Assembly (NCBI GenBank): GCA_910577685.1
Contig: CAJTOH010000046.1
Location: 1 to 27,675, forward strand
Direction: 5' to 3'
DNA from: an uncultured Dorea sp.
GTDB lineage: Bacteria > Bacillota > Clostridia > Lachnospirales > Lachnospiraceae
Length of the DNA: 27,675 nt
A program made the position numbers and the translations under genes. Position 1 is the first letter of the stretch; each line of letters starts with the position of its first letter. The notes beneath the pieces are model-generated. The model was not told the origin of the DNA. It searched no databases and saw only the letters and a program-made list of their open reading frames with translations. Shown piece after piece: positions 1-6,432 of this stretch.

Positions 1-2
1 TG

Positions 3-581
3 ATCAATGCCCTTAATATGGTAATTTACTTTTTTGGAGTGATTTCCATACCTGAAAAAATACAAACCGGTGAACTGGATTTGTATCTGACCAAACCGGT
101 AAATCCGCTGTTGCGGATTACTTTTGAAAAAATAAATCCAGGTTCCATACCGCTATTGGCTTTCAGTGCATGTATTATTGCGTATGGGGTGAAAGAAATA
201 GACATGGGTTTTTCATGGTCTAATATTATTAAATATCTGTTTCTGGTTTTTATGATGACGATACTGTACTACGATATGGAACTCTTGATACGATGCTTTG
301 CTTTTTTTGTTTTCTCTGTAAACAATTTAACGAAAATTGAGGAGACAGCGATTGACTTGTGTTTGAAAATACCAGGGATTGCTTTTTATGGAATTTATAA
401 GTTTATTTTTTATTGTGTATTGCCATATGGAATCATTGCAACGTTGCCGACACAGGCACTTATAGGAGCACTGTCAGTAAAGGGTCTGTTTTTTGGAGTA
501 GCAATTGTGTGTATTTTTACTTTTTTTGCATTATCATTTTGGTCATATGGAGTACACAGATATGAAAGTGCAAGCAGTTAA
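3..581 (+). CDS. ABC-2 type transporter permease, 3' part (5' end outside window)
   Basis: The reading frame is already open at base 3, so the first visible ATG (base 18) is probably internal and the true start lies upstream of the window. The 192 visible residues are very hydrophobic, with about four to five membrane segments. The early motif GELDLYLTKPVNPLLR is typical of the uncharacterised ABC-2 permease family COG3694 (PF06182 type), whose members are about 260 residues and work with a second permease and an ATPase. The protein should sit in the cytoplasmic membrane as part of an exporter of unknown substrate. Its partners would be upstream, outside the window. Assignment to ABC-2 permease is fairly secure; the substrate is unknown. 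Confidence 0.75.
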   Translation: MNALNMVIYFFGVISIPEKIQTGELDLYLTKPVNPLLRITFEKINPGSIPLLAFSACIIAYGVKEIDMGFSWSNIIKYLFLVFMMTILYYDMELLIRCFAFFVFSVNNLTKIEETAIDLCLKIPGIAFYGIYKFIFYCVLPYGIIATLPTQALIGALSVKGLFFGVAIVCIFTFFALSFWSYGVHRYESASS

Positions 582-607
582 TTATTTTTTGTAATAGGAG
601 GGTTAAA

Positions 608-799
608 ATGGTTCAAACAGATAAAGTATTGGAATTGTTTTGAGGGCGTAGTTATTACAGGACCTAATACGAGCGGTAAAACAGTTACAATTAAGACGGT
701 TGCATTAAATTGTATGATGGCACAATGCGGTTTACACGTGGCATGTAAAAAAGCGGAAATATTGTGAATGTATTAGAAAAAGTGAAATCTATTCCCTAA
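608..799 (+). pseudogene. decayed mutS/mutS2-family ATPase fragment
   Basis: A good ribosome binding site (AGGAGG, 597-602) precedes ATG 608, which opens an 11-codon frame (MVQTDKVLELF) ending at TGA 641. In another frame, 642-767 encodes VVITGPNTSGKTVTIKTVAL followed by MMAQCGLHVACKKAE. This is the Walker A region of a MutS-family ATPase (MutS2 has ITGPNTGGKTVTLKTVGL and MAQSGLHVPA). A short tail reading VLEKVKSIP ends at TAA 797-799. What remains is a start, a P-loop and a tail with most of the gene deleted, so no mismatch-repair or recombination-suppression function can be expected. The P-loop match is clear by eye; whether the parent was MutS2 or a MutS-like protein is uncertain. Confidence 0.7.
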
Positions 800-824
800 A
801 AAGTGCCCTTTTATCCCAAAGGGG

Positions 825-852
825 TTGCTGTCCTCTGAGCATTTGATATAAT
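825..852 (+). promoter_or_regulatory. probable promoter for the acyltransferase-like gene
   Basis: TTGCTG (825-830), a 16-bp spacer and a perfect TATAAT (847-852) lie about 90 bp upstream of the gene at 944. The -35 box is only a partial match. Confidence 0.45.
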
Positions 853-943
853 TTTTTCAAATTGTGATCTACGGTCCTCCTGACGGATTTGTTGGTGATG
901 ACGGAGGGTGCGAACTGAAATGATGTTTAGAGGGGATAAAAAA

Positions 944-2071
944 ATGAACGCTATATTTTCACATGAAGAAACAAATACCAAAAGACAGAGGGAGTTTGAT
1001 TACCTGAAAGGGATTTTTATGCTGTTTATTTACCTAATCCATGCCTTTCAGGCAACCATGTCCACGGAAGATTCCCTTACCCGGTGGATGTATATGTTTG
1101 CAACGATGTCTGGCGCAGCAATTTTTATTTTCGTTATGGGAATTGGAACCGCTTACAGCAGGAATGCAACGCCGGTGGGAATGGCAAAGAGCGGTGTTCG
1201 CATGGTGGTTTATCAGTATCTGAATAACCTTGTCTATGTAATCGCTCTACTAATCCCCTACCCCTTCATTTCCGGAAACCTGACGGGAACCGGGAGGGAT
1301 AATTTCAAATATTTGACAGAGGTATACATTCAATACATCAATATCTTTTTTATTACCGGAATTATTTATTTTGTATTGGCATTACTAAAGAAGCTGAATA
1401 TGAACATTACAGGGTACGTGATAATCGGTGCGGCCGTGAGTATCATTGCGCCATTCCTTTATGGAAAACCTGTAGATGTGCCGGTGCTAGGGTATATTGT
1501 GAAACTATTGATTGGAGAGGCAGACTTTGTTTCCTTTACGCCGCTCTATTTTCTGTCCTATGCGATGTTTGGAGTTGCCTTTGGCAGAATCCTGCGGCAT
1601 GTGAAGGATAAAAGCAAATTTTACGGCATGCTGGCTGTTCCCAGCGCCGTGGTCATTATTGTATGGTGGGTACTGATATTCAGAAAATACGGTTCGGATA
1701 TATCCCAAATGTATATTGCGTTAAGTGAAGCGTATACACAGCCGAACCCCTGGCACGTGGCAGCAAGCATGGCGCACATATTTATTTTTGCCATAGTATT
1801 TTTCTTTATTGAAAGAATCGGCATAAAGGATGGCAAACTGCGTGATCCAAAGAATCCTGTTGCAAGGCAGATGCTATATTACAGCGAACATATATCAAAA
1901 TATTATGCATTGCATATAATTGTATATTTTGTTGCTCTCGGAATTAATGGTTATGAGTGCTTTCAAAGTTATCAATGCTGGCTTCTTGCATTGCTTTCAA
2001 TCCTGGTGACAGAGATTATAGTAAGAGGATACAATATGCTGCAGGCAAAAACCTTTTACCGAGAATTATAA
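944..2071 (+). CDS. acyltransferase-3-like polytopic membrane protein
   Basis: This 375-residue protein has about ten predicted membrane segments. Near the N-terminus, REFDYLKGIFMLFIYLIHAF resembles the R..D.lKg....liH signature of membrane acyltransferases (Acyltransferase_3/DUF1624-type), in which the histidine is the likely catalytic residue. Such proteins transfer acyl groups to cell-surface glycans or lipids; the substrate here is unknown. I chose ATG 944 because AGAGGGG (929-935) sits 8 bases upstream. In-frame alternatives are GTG 908 and ATG 920, the latter with GGAGGG at 903-908, which would add 12 or 8 residues. The gene stands alone between a promoter at 825-852 and the terminator at 2158-2192. 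Family assignment rests on one motif plus topology, so it is moderate. Confidence 0.6.
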   Translation: MNAIFSHEETNTKRQREFDYLKGIFMLFIYLIHAFQATMSTEDSLTRWMYMFATMSGAAIFIFVMGIGTAYSRNATPVGMAKSGVRMVVYQYLNNLVYVIALLIPYPFISGNLTGTGRDNFKYLTEVYIQYINIFFITGIIYFVLALLKKLNMNITGYVIIGAAVSIIAPFLYGKPVDVPVLGYIVKLLIGEADFVSFTPLYFLSYAMFGVAFGRILRHVKDKSKFYGMLAVPSAVVIIVWWVLIFRKYGSDISQMYIALSEAYTQPNPWHVAASMAHIFIFAIVFFFIERIGIKDGKLRDPKNPVARQMLYYSEHISKYYALHIIVYFVALGINGYECFQSYQCWLLALLSILVTEIIVRGYNMLQAKTFYREL

Positions 2072-2157
2072 TAAGCTTTGTCGGAATCCAATCATTTGTT
2101 CTTCAGAAAGAAGGGAAAGTTGGTGTTTTTGCTTCTGTAAACATTATATAAGAATTA

Positions 2158-2192
2158 AGATGTCAGATGAATATGTCTCTGGCGTCTTTTTT
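2158..2192 (+). terminator. intrinsic terminator after the acyltransferase-like gene
   Basis: A 10-bp stem pairs 2158-2167 with 2178-2187 (two G-U pairs, no mismatches) across a 10-nt loop. A run of six T's covers 2187-2192. Confidence 0.8.
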
Positions 2193-2308
2193 ATATATGG
2201 GCGGATAAGTGAACTTGACGCAATCCTATGGGACGCTGTTGGTGGAAGATAGTATACCGGTATAAATGATGTTTTGTGTAAAGAAATCCGGGAAATGAAA
2301 ACATAATC

Positions 2309-2337
2309 TTTTTGATTCTAATAAACAATGGTATAAT
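2309..2337 (+). promoter_or_regulatory. promoter with extended -10 upstream of the SEC-C unit
   Basis: TGGTATAAT at 2329-2337 is a perfect extended -10. A poor -35 (TTTTTG, 2309-2314) lies 17 bp upstream. Transcription would begin near 2344, giving a leader of about 270 nt before the SEC-C gene at 2614. Confidence 0.5.
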
Positions 2338-2355
2338 GAATCTGTCAATTGCGGC

Positions 2356-2611
2356 ATGACGGCTGTTATGGAAGATAATGATCATCCGGGAGACTTTCAC
2401 AGGGATGTGAAGTATATACCTGCATTTTTATACGTCAGACAACTTTTATGGCTGAACCAACGCGGTCACAGGTTTGTGGCGCAGATATTTGGTGAGAAGT
2501 ATATGGAAGCGCTCTTGAAAGGATTTTATGGATGTATTCAAGTAAGTCAACACAGTTACAGAGGAGCTGCCGGAGACTGCAATGGAAGATAAATTCAAAG
2601 GAGAAGAATAA
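2356..2611 (+). pseudogene. unidentified frameshifted coding remnant in the leader of the SEC-C gene
   Basis: From ATG 2356 one frame reads through a protein-like segment (IPAFLYVRQLLWLNQRGH, then FGEKYMEALLKGFYGCIQ). At about 2543 a one-base shift joins it to a second frame ending VNTVTEELPETAMEDKF and stopping at TAA 2609-2611, two bases before the next ATG. The composition of both halves and the close fit at the shift suggest the 3' end of an old gene with a frameshift. I do not recognise the family. It could also be a short unannotated gene, or non-coding leader. Confidence 0.3.
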
Positions 2612-2613
2612 TA

Positions 2614-3645
2614 ATGACAAATATGCGATTGAAGAAAATACTATTGGAAATTGTGGAAAATCAATTAAAAGAGAATGACCCTCCAGTTACCGGACAGGCA
2701 TACCAAAAGCTGTTGGATGCCGGATATTCTGTAAGAGAAGCAAAAGAAAAAATCGGAGCGGTTGTACTTACGGAGATATATGATGTTCTAAAAGAAAATC
2801 AGTCTTATGATGAAAAAAGATACGGGCTTGCTTTAGAAGAAATGGTGCGGCAGAGCTTAGATTTTGAGGATACGCATGCAATTTTGACAGAGTGGGACGA
2901 ATGGGATAGATTTGTGCAGCGCGGTTATGAGGCTCAGAATGTGCAGAATAATGTGGCGTTGGATTGCTGGTGGCGGGCATGGGAAATATTTCAGACTATT
3001 ATCAGTCAAGAAAAAAGGAAGTATAGCGTCAGCGGACTGATGGAGGAGCAGGATTACCAATATCCGGTTGACGAATGGCTGCAGGATCTCGAAATGGAAC
3101 TTGGTAATTTAGGTGAACACGAGAAGCGTCTCGATTTTTGTCACACCGTTTTGAATATGTTGGATTGGACATTTGATGACGGCAGTAATTTTCGCGCTGC
3201 AATAGGGGAGGAGCTATATACGGCAGGAAAACCAGAGGAAGGCGAAACTTGGTTCAGAAATTGGCTGCAAAAAGAGCCGCATAATGAAAATGCCTGGAAT
3301 GTGTTTAGCTGGTGTGTCCAGCAACATGAGGGGGCAGAAGCGGCATACCGCCTTATACGGAAAGAAGTAATCGGTGTTCCCTGTACTGTATGGAACAGCT
3401 TGGTATTCGAACGTGCAAAGATTTTGGCGCAGCATCTGGAACTGAAAGAAGATTTAAAATGGATAGAATCACAGATGAAGACCTTTTATGATTCGGCAGA
3501 AGAGGCGGACTATTACAATGATTTGCAGGATGATTTCCGGATGCCGGTACAGAAACCAATTGTGAAAGAAAAGAAAATATATCCCAATGATCCGTGCCCT
3601 TGCGGCAGTGGAAAAAAATATAAAAAATGCTGTGGAAAAAAATAG
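2614..3645 (+). CDS. SEC-C zinc-motif protein of unknown function
   Basis: This 343-residue soluble protein ends in a classic SEC-C motif, PNDPCPCGSGKKYKKCCGKK, with cysteines 328, 330, 339 and 340 (CxC-x8-CC), which binds zinc in SecA and many stand-alone proteins. The N-terminal 75 residues (helical, GYSVREAKEKIGAVVLTEIYDVL) resemble a DUF1841-like helical domain often seen with SEC-C. The middle is rich in Trp, Glu and Asp and looks like helical repeats (EEGETWFRNWLQKEPHNENAW is TPR-like). The start ATG 2614 has AAAGGAG at 2597-2603. The gene is followed 16 bp later by a large protein of similar composition and is probably co-transcribed with it. The zinc motif is certain; the cellular role is not known. 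Confidence 0.8.
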   Translation: MTNMRLKKILLEIVENQLKENDPPVTGQAYQKLLDAGYSVREAKEKIGAVVLTEIYDVLKENQSYDEKRYGLALEEMVRQSLDFEDTHAILTEWDEWDRFVQRGYEAQNVQNNVALDCWWRAWEIFQTIISQEKRKYSVSGLMEEQDYQYPVDEWLQDLEMELGNLGEHEKRLDFCHTVLNMLDWTFDDGSNFRAAIGEELYTAGKPEEGETWFRNWLQKEPHNENAWNVFSWCVQQHEGAEAAYRLIRKEVIGVPCTVWNSLVFERAKILAQHLELKEDLKWIESQMKTFYDSAEEADYYNDLQDDFRMPVQKPIVKEKKIYPNDPCPCGSGKKYKKCCGKK

Positions 3646-3661
3646 AAGGAATGAACCGGGC

Positions 3662-5380
3662 ATGAAACAAAAGATAAAAGAACTCAGCAAAGAAAATTTG
3701 CAGAATATTATATTAAACATGACGGGCTTGCTTTCGAAAGAACAATGCGAAAAATTGGAGGTAATGATAGAAGCCTGTACAGTGGAAAAGGTCAATAATC
3801 AATTGATTGAAAGAATGTCTCAGGAATTTGTAGATGAAAAAATGGAATTTCTGAGAAAGTGGATGAATCAGATCGACGAGGGAGAAATATACCTGGATGT
3901 GGATGAATATGAAGACTACTCGGATTCTTATTGGGACAGAGAATGGATTACGGATTATTACGATAATCAGGGAATTGGCGATAAGATTGAATACATGATT
4001 GGGTTTGCACAGGATTGTGTGTATGATCGAAAATATCAGGAAGCGAATTATATTTATGAGTGGTTATGGGAAATGTCTGTAAATGCAGATTCGGAATATG
4101 AAAGTGATCCCGTGGATCTGGAACAATTATCGGAGAAAAAAATTATTCATACAGATCCGGAGCAGTTAGCTTTACTGGCGCTATATGCAGATTATCAGGT
4201 ACAGGAGCCGGAAAAACGGGCTGAGGATATATACTTATATTTTTCAATTTATACGTTTCGAAAATTGCATATTCAGGATATGTTCTGTATAGGGCGCGAA
4301 GAATTAGACGGAACAGAACAATTCTGGAAAGATTGGATTGCATTGCTGCAAACGAAAAACGGGGAAGCGGAGAGCAGGCTTTTACAGGAAGCGGTTCTAT
4401 ATCAGGAAGGCATTGCCGGACTGGTAAAAATGGCAGATAAGAACTGCGATGTGCATCCGTCATTATACTTGTCGGCGATGCAGGAATACAATAAAAGGCA
4501 TGATTACCTGCAAATCGAAAAGACTGGAGAAAGAGCTCTTGATAAAATTGACAGGAACCTTAAAATCAGAAGCAGGATAGCGCTTATGGCAGCATATGCC
4601 GCTTCCTGTCTGGGAGATATAGAGAGGCGGATGAAGTTTTGCTGGGAATGTTTTCGATCGGATTCAACGGACAAAAATTTTCTGCGCCTTTTTGGAACAA
4701 AAGATATGGCGGAGAAATATGGTTTGGAAGGCCGGAAGGTACTTTGCTCCGGAGAAAAGGGAAACCCTGCCGCGTGTGTAAGAAATGCGGAATTGGAGAA
4801 GAATATTATCGGTGATTACGGGTATTATACACTTAGTTTTTATACAGGGGATTTTCAGAAGGTCAGGGACGCATCGAAAAATCCTCAGGGTTCATTGGGC
4901 TGGAGCGGAAGTTTTATCCGTTATGGTATCCGTTTAATTTTGCTGTATCTATATGATCATCCATTACCTTCGAAAGCGGCCGCAGGTATAGCGGGATATG
5001 TGGGGTTTCCTGATGAAAATGATTTGAGTCTGCAGATGGATTTTGAGAGTGAAATTGTTGAAGAAAGTCGCAGACTTAAGACAAGTACATTCTGGAACTA
5101 TTTTCAGAGATGGAAAATGTATTTCCGGATGTCAGAGGAAGAAAAAAATAAATATTTTACTTGGGCGGAAAAAATTGTTTACAGCAGAGCCGATGCTATT
5201 GTATCCGGCCAGTATAGAGGACATTATGGAGAGGCAGCGGAATTACTTGCTCTGGCGGCGGAGGTTAAGGAGAGCATGGGGGAATCAAGAGCAAAACAGA
5301 TGATTTTCCAAGAATATAAGAAAAAATTTCCAAGACATTCTTCGTTTCAGGCAGAGATGAGGAGTTATTTCGGTTTATAA
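3662..5380 (+). CDS. large acidic repeat-like protein of unknown function
   Basis: This 572-residue protein has no signal peptide or membrane segment that I can see. The frame is open back to 3587, but ATG 3662 is the sensible start: it follows the stop of the SEC-C gene by 16 bp, has AGAAGGA at 3644-3650, and avoids overlap. An acidic, aromatic stretch near residues 75-110 (YEDYSDSYWDREWITDYYDN) is followed by alternating helical blocks that look like degenerate TPR or alpha-solenoid repeats (DRKYQEANYIYEWLWEM; NAELEKNIIGDYGYYTLSFY). I do not recognise the family and see no catalytic motif. Tight coupling to the SEC-C gene suggests the two proteins act together. No convincing terminator follows. 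Confidence 0.7.
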   Translation: MKQKIKELSKENLQNIILNMTGLLSKEQCEKLEVMIEACTVEKVNNQLIERMSQEFVDEKMEFLRKWMNQIDEGEIYLDVDEYEDYSDSYWDREWITDYYDNQGIGDKIEYMIGFAQDCVYDRKYQEANYIYEWLWEMSVNADSEYESDPVDLEQLSEKKIIHTDPEQLALLALYADYQVQEPEKRAEDIYLYFSIYTFRKLHIQDMFCIGREELDGTEQFWKDWIALLQTKNGEAESRLLQEAVLYQEGIAGLVKMADKNCDVHPSLYLSAMQEYNKRHDYLQIEKTGERALDKIDRNLKIRSRIALMAAYAASCLGDIERRMKFCWECFRSDSTDKNFLRLFGTKDMAEKYGLEGRKVLCSGEKGNPAACVRNAELEKNIIGDYGYYTLSFYTGDFQKVRDASKNPQGSLGWSGSFIRYGIRLILLYLYDHPLPSKAAAGIAGYVGFPDENDLSLQMDFESEIVEESRRLKTSTFWNYFQRWKMYFRMSEEEKNKYFTWAEKIVYSRADAIVSGQYRGHYGEAAELLALAAEVKESMGESRAKQMIFQEYKKKFPRHSSFQAEMRSYFGL

Positions 5381-5503
5381 AAATACCTGTTTACACTTAT
5401 ATTTCAACGCCTGCATTGAAGAAGATTCACCGGTTGAATAAAAAACGGCATTAGAACGTTCATCGCAGCCCATAAAAATTTTCTTAAATAATAAATATAT
5501 GTT

Positions 5504-5556
5504 GCGGAAAAGGCAATCCTGTAAGAGGCATTATTCATATTTTACAGGAGAACCGC
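5504..5556. other. possible structured RNA or hairpin
   Basis: An 8-bp inverted repeat, TCCTGTAA (5517-5524) and TTACAGGA (5542-5549), is enclosed by GCGG (5504-5507) and CCGC (5553-5556). There is no T-tract, so it is not a normal terminator. Confidence 0.25.
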
Positions 5557-5636
5557 ACTTTATTGCAGCAAACATTTTAAAGCAAAAGCTATTATCGATA
5601 AAAATTATAATACGTTAAAATTTGCAGAGTACATTA

Positions 5637-5796
5637 GTGTACTGACACATTTTCATTTAGCCCAATAATTTGTCCGGATTTCCATCTGCCGCGTTGGCTT
5701 CACCCAACGATACGGCCGCACCGCCTCGTTCAGCCGCCTTGCAGTCTAAAAATCCATTCTTCGTCATTTCTGAAAGTAAATGTGGCGCTGTCGCAT
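5637..5796. mobile_element. 160-bp TA-flanked miniature inverted-repeat element, copy B
   Basis: The element is flanked by TA (5635-5636 and 5797-5798). Its ends, GTGTACTGACACATTT and the complement of AAATGTGGCGCTGTCGCAT, are imperfect inverted repeats. Read on the plus strand, its interior aligns along its whole length with the minus strand of copy A at 22650-22808, including the blocks GATTTCCATCTGC, CGTTGGCTTCAC, CGCCTCGTTCAGCCGCCTTG and AAAATCCATTC. It is a non-autonomous element with no transposase. TA flanks fit a Tc1/mariner-IS630-like mover, which is an inference. Confidence 0.8.
5657..5767 (-). CDS. 36-codon ORF inside miniature element B
   Basis: ATG at 5767-5765 opens a 36-residue frame containing DCKAAERG and EANAADGNP and ending at TAA 5659-5657. 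It aligns without gaps with the ORF in copy A (27 of 36 residues identical by eye). No clear ribosome binding site precedes it. Nine codon changes are non-synonymous and three synonymous, which does not favour selection on the protein, so the frame may simply be a property of the element. Confidence 0.3.
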   Translation of the reverse strand: MTKNGFLDCKAAERGGAAVSLGEANAADGNPDKLLG

Positions 5797-5810
5797 TAAG
5801 CATAAATTTA

Positions 5811-5855
5811 ACAAGATATGGCATTTTCTAGAAACTGAATTCTGCCATATCTTGT
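5811..5855. repeat. 13-bp perfect palindromic hairpin
   Basis: ACAAGATATGGCA (5811-5823) is the exact reverse complement of TGCCATATCTTGT (5843-5855). The 19-nt loop contains the small palindrome TTCTAGAA. No T-tract follows on either strand, so it is more likely another mobile or repetitive palindrome, or an RNA hairpin, than a terminator. Confidence 0.6.
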
Positions 5856-5876
5856 AATTGTTTTGCCTATTGCAAC

Positions 5877-6076
5877 AGTCCCCGTATTATATCTGGCAAC
5901 CCTTCTCGCCCAAATTTCCATCAGACTACGTTGTCGGCGGTCAACGATCAGGTCATAAGGAATCCGCCCGCAAGAGTGTCCCTCCTTGTGACAACAGCCA
6001 CCGAATCGCCTCCCTTTCTCCGCCTTGCTGATAAAAATTTATTCTGCGGAGTTTCGCAGATATAATGCAGACACTA
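5877..6076. mobile_element. diverged longer relative of the miniature element, copy C
   Basis: ATTATATCTG (5886-5895) and CAGATATAAT (6057-6066) form perfect inner inverted repeats, continued imperfectly outward. The right end (GCAGACAC then TA at 6075-6076) matches the end of copy A (GCAGCACAC then TA). The interior shares ATTTCCATC, TCAACGAT, GCCACCGAATCGCCTC, CCGCCTTGC and ATTCTGCG with copies A and B in the same order. An extra block of about 35-40 bp lies between the TCAACGAT and GCCACCG blocks, so this is an older or longer family member. The left boundary is not certain. Confidence 0.5.
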
Positions 6077-6318
6077 CATTAGAAGAGTTTATACATGTAT
6101 TGTTCTCGTATATTGGTACTGCAGGAATGGCCAAATTAAGGTCAGATAGAAAGGAGTGGTAAGTATTTTACAGAGTTTATGGGACGCCTCCACTATGGAA
6201 AAACGATTTATTAAACCTTAGAAATACCAACAGTAAAGGCGTTTTCCTCAGAATGTCGTTTCCAATATTTGTATATTATGCACTGAAACAGAAGTAAAAA
6301 ATATTAAAAATATACATA

Positions 6319-6347
6319 TTGACAAAAGAACCAAGATGTATTATTAT
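6319..6347 (+). promoter_or_regulatory. main promoter of the uptake/hydrolase locus
   Basis: A perfect TTGACA (6319-6324), a 17-bp spacer and TATTAT (6342-6347) lie 86 bp before the lipoprotein start. Transcription should begin near 6354, upstream of the LacI-type operator, so the bound repressor would act as a roadblock within the early transcribed region. Confidence 0.75.
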
Positions 6348-6380
6348 CAATTTACAAAGAAAAATAAAGCGGTTTATTTT

Positions 6381-6410
6381 TTTTACCAAATTGGAAAAAC
6401 GTTTTACCAA
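6381..6410 (+). promoter_or_regulatory. LacI-family operator with an extra half-site
   Basis: TTGGAAAAACGTTTTACCAA (6391-6410) is a near-perfect 20-bp palindrome with the central CG typical of LacI-family operators. The half-site TTTTACCAA occurs at 6402-6410 and again at 6381-6389, exactly 21 bp (two helical turns) upstream, so three half-sites are present. The obvious ligand is the LacI-type regulator at 14393-15421. Confidence 0.75.
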
Positions 6411-6432
6411 TCAAACAAAAAGGAGGAACAGT

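Larger units (their letters stand above)
5381..6318. other. 938-bp gene-free region with miniature elements and palindromes
   Basis: No credible full gene lies here. The stretch holds a structured segment (5504-5556), a 160-bp TA-flanked miniature element (5637-5796), a 13-bp palindromic hairpin (5811-5855) and an older, longer relative of the element (about 5877-6076). Short protein-like tails flank the elements: a frame reading FTGEPHFIAANILKQKL near 5540-5590, and LEEFIHVLFSYIGTAGMAKL ending at TAA 6160-6162. These may be remnants of genes destroyed by insertion, but I cannot name them. Confidence 0.6.

Noticed and set aside
5504..5556. A tRNA or known riboswitch.
   Set aside because: There is no acceptor stem, T-loop or CCA, and no known riboswitch core; only a simple nested hairpin.
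6319..6432. Longer N-terminus of the binding protein beginning inside the promoter.
   Set aside because: It would start on the TTG of the -35 box and lack a signal peptide; ATG 6433 has a perfect AGGAGG and a lipobox follows.
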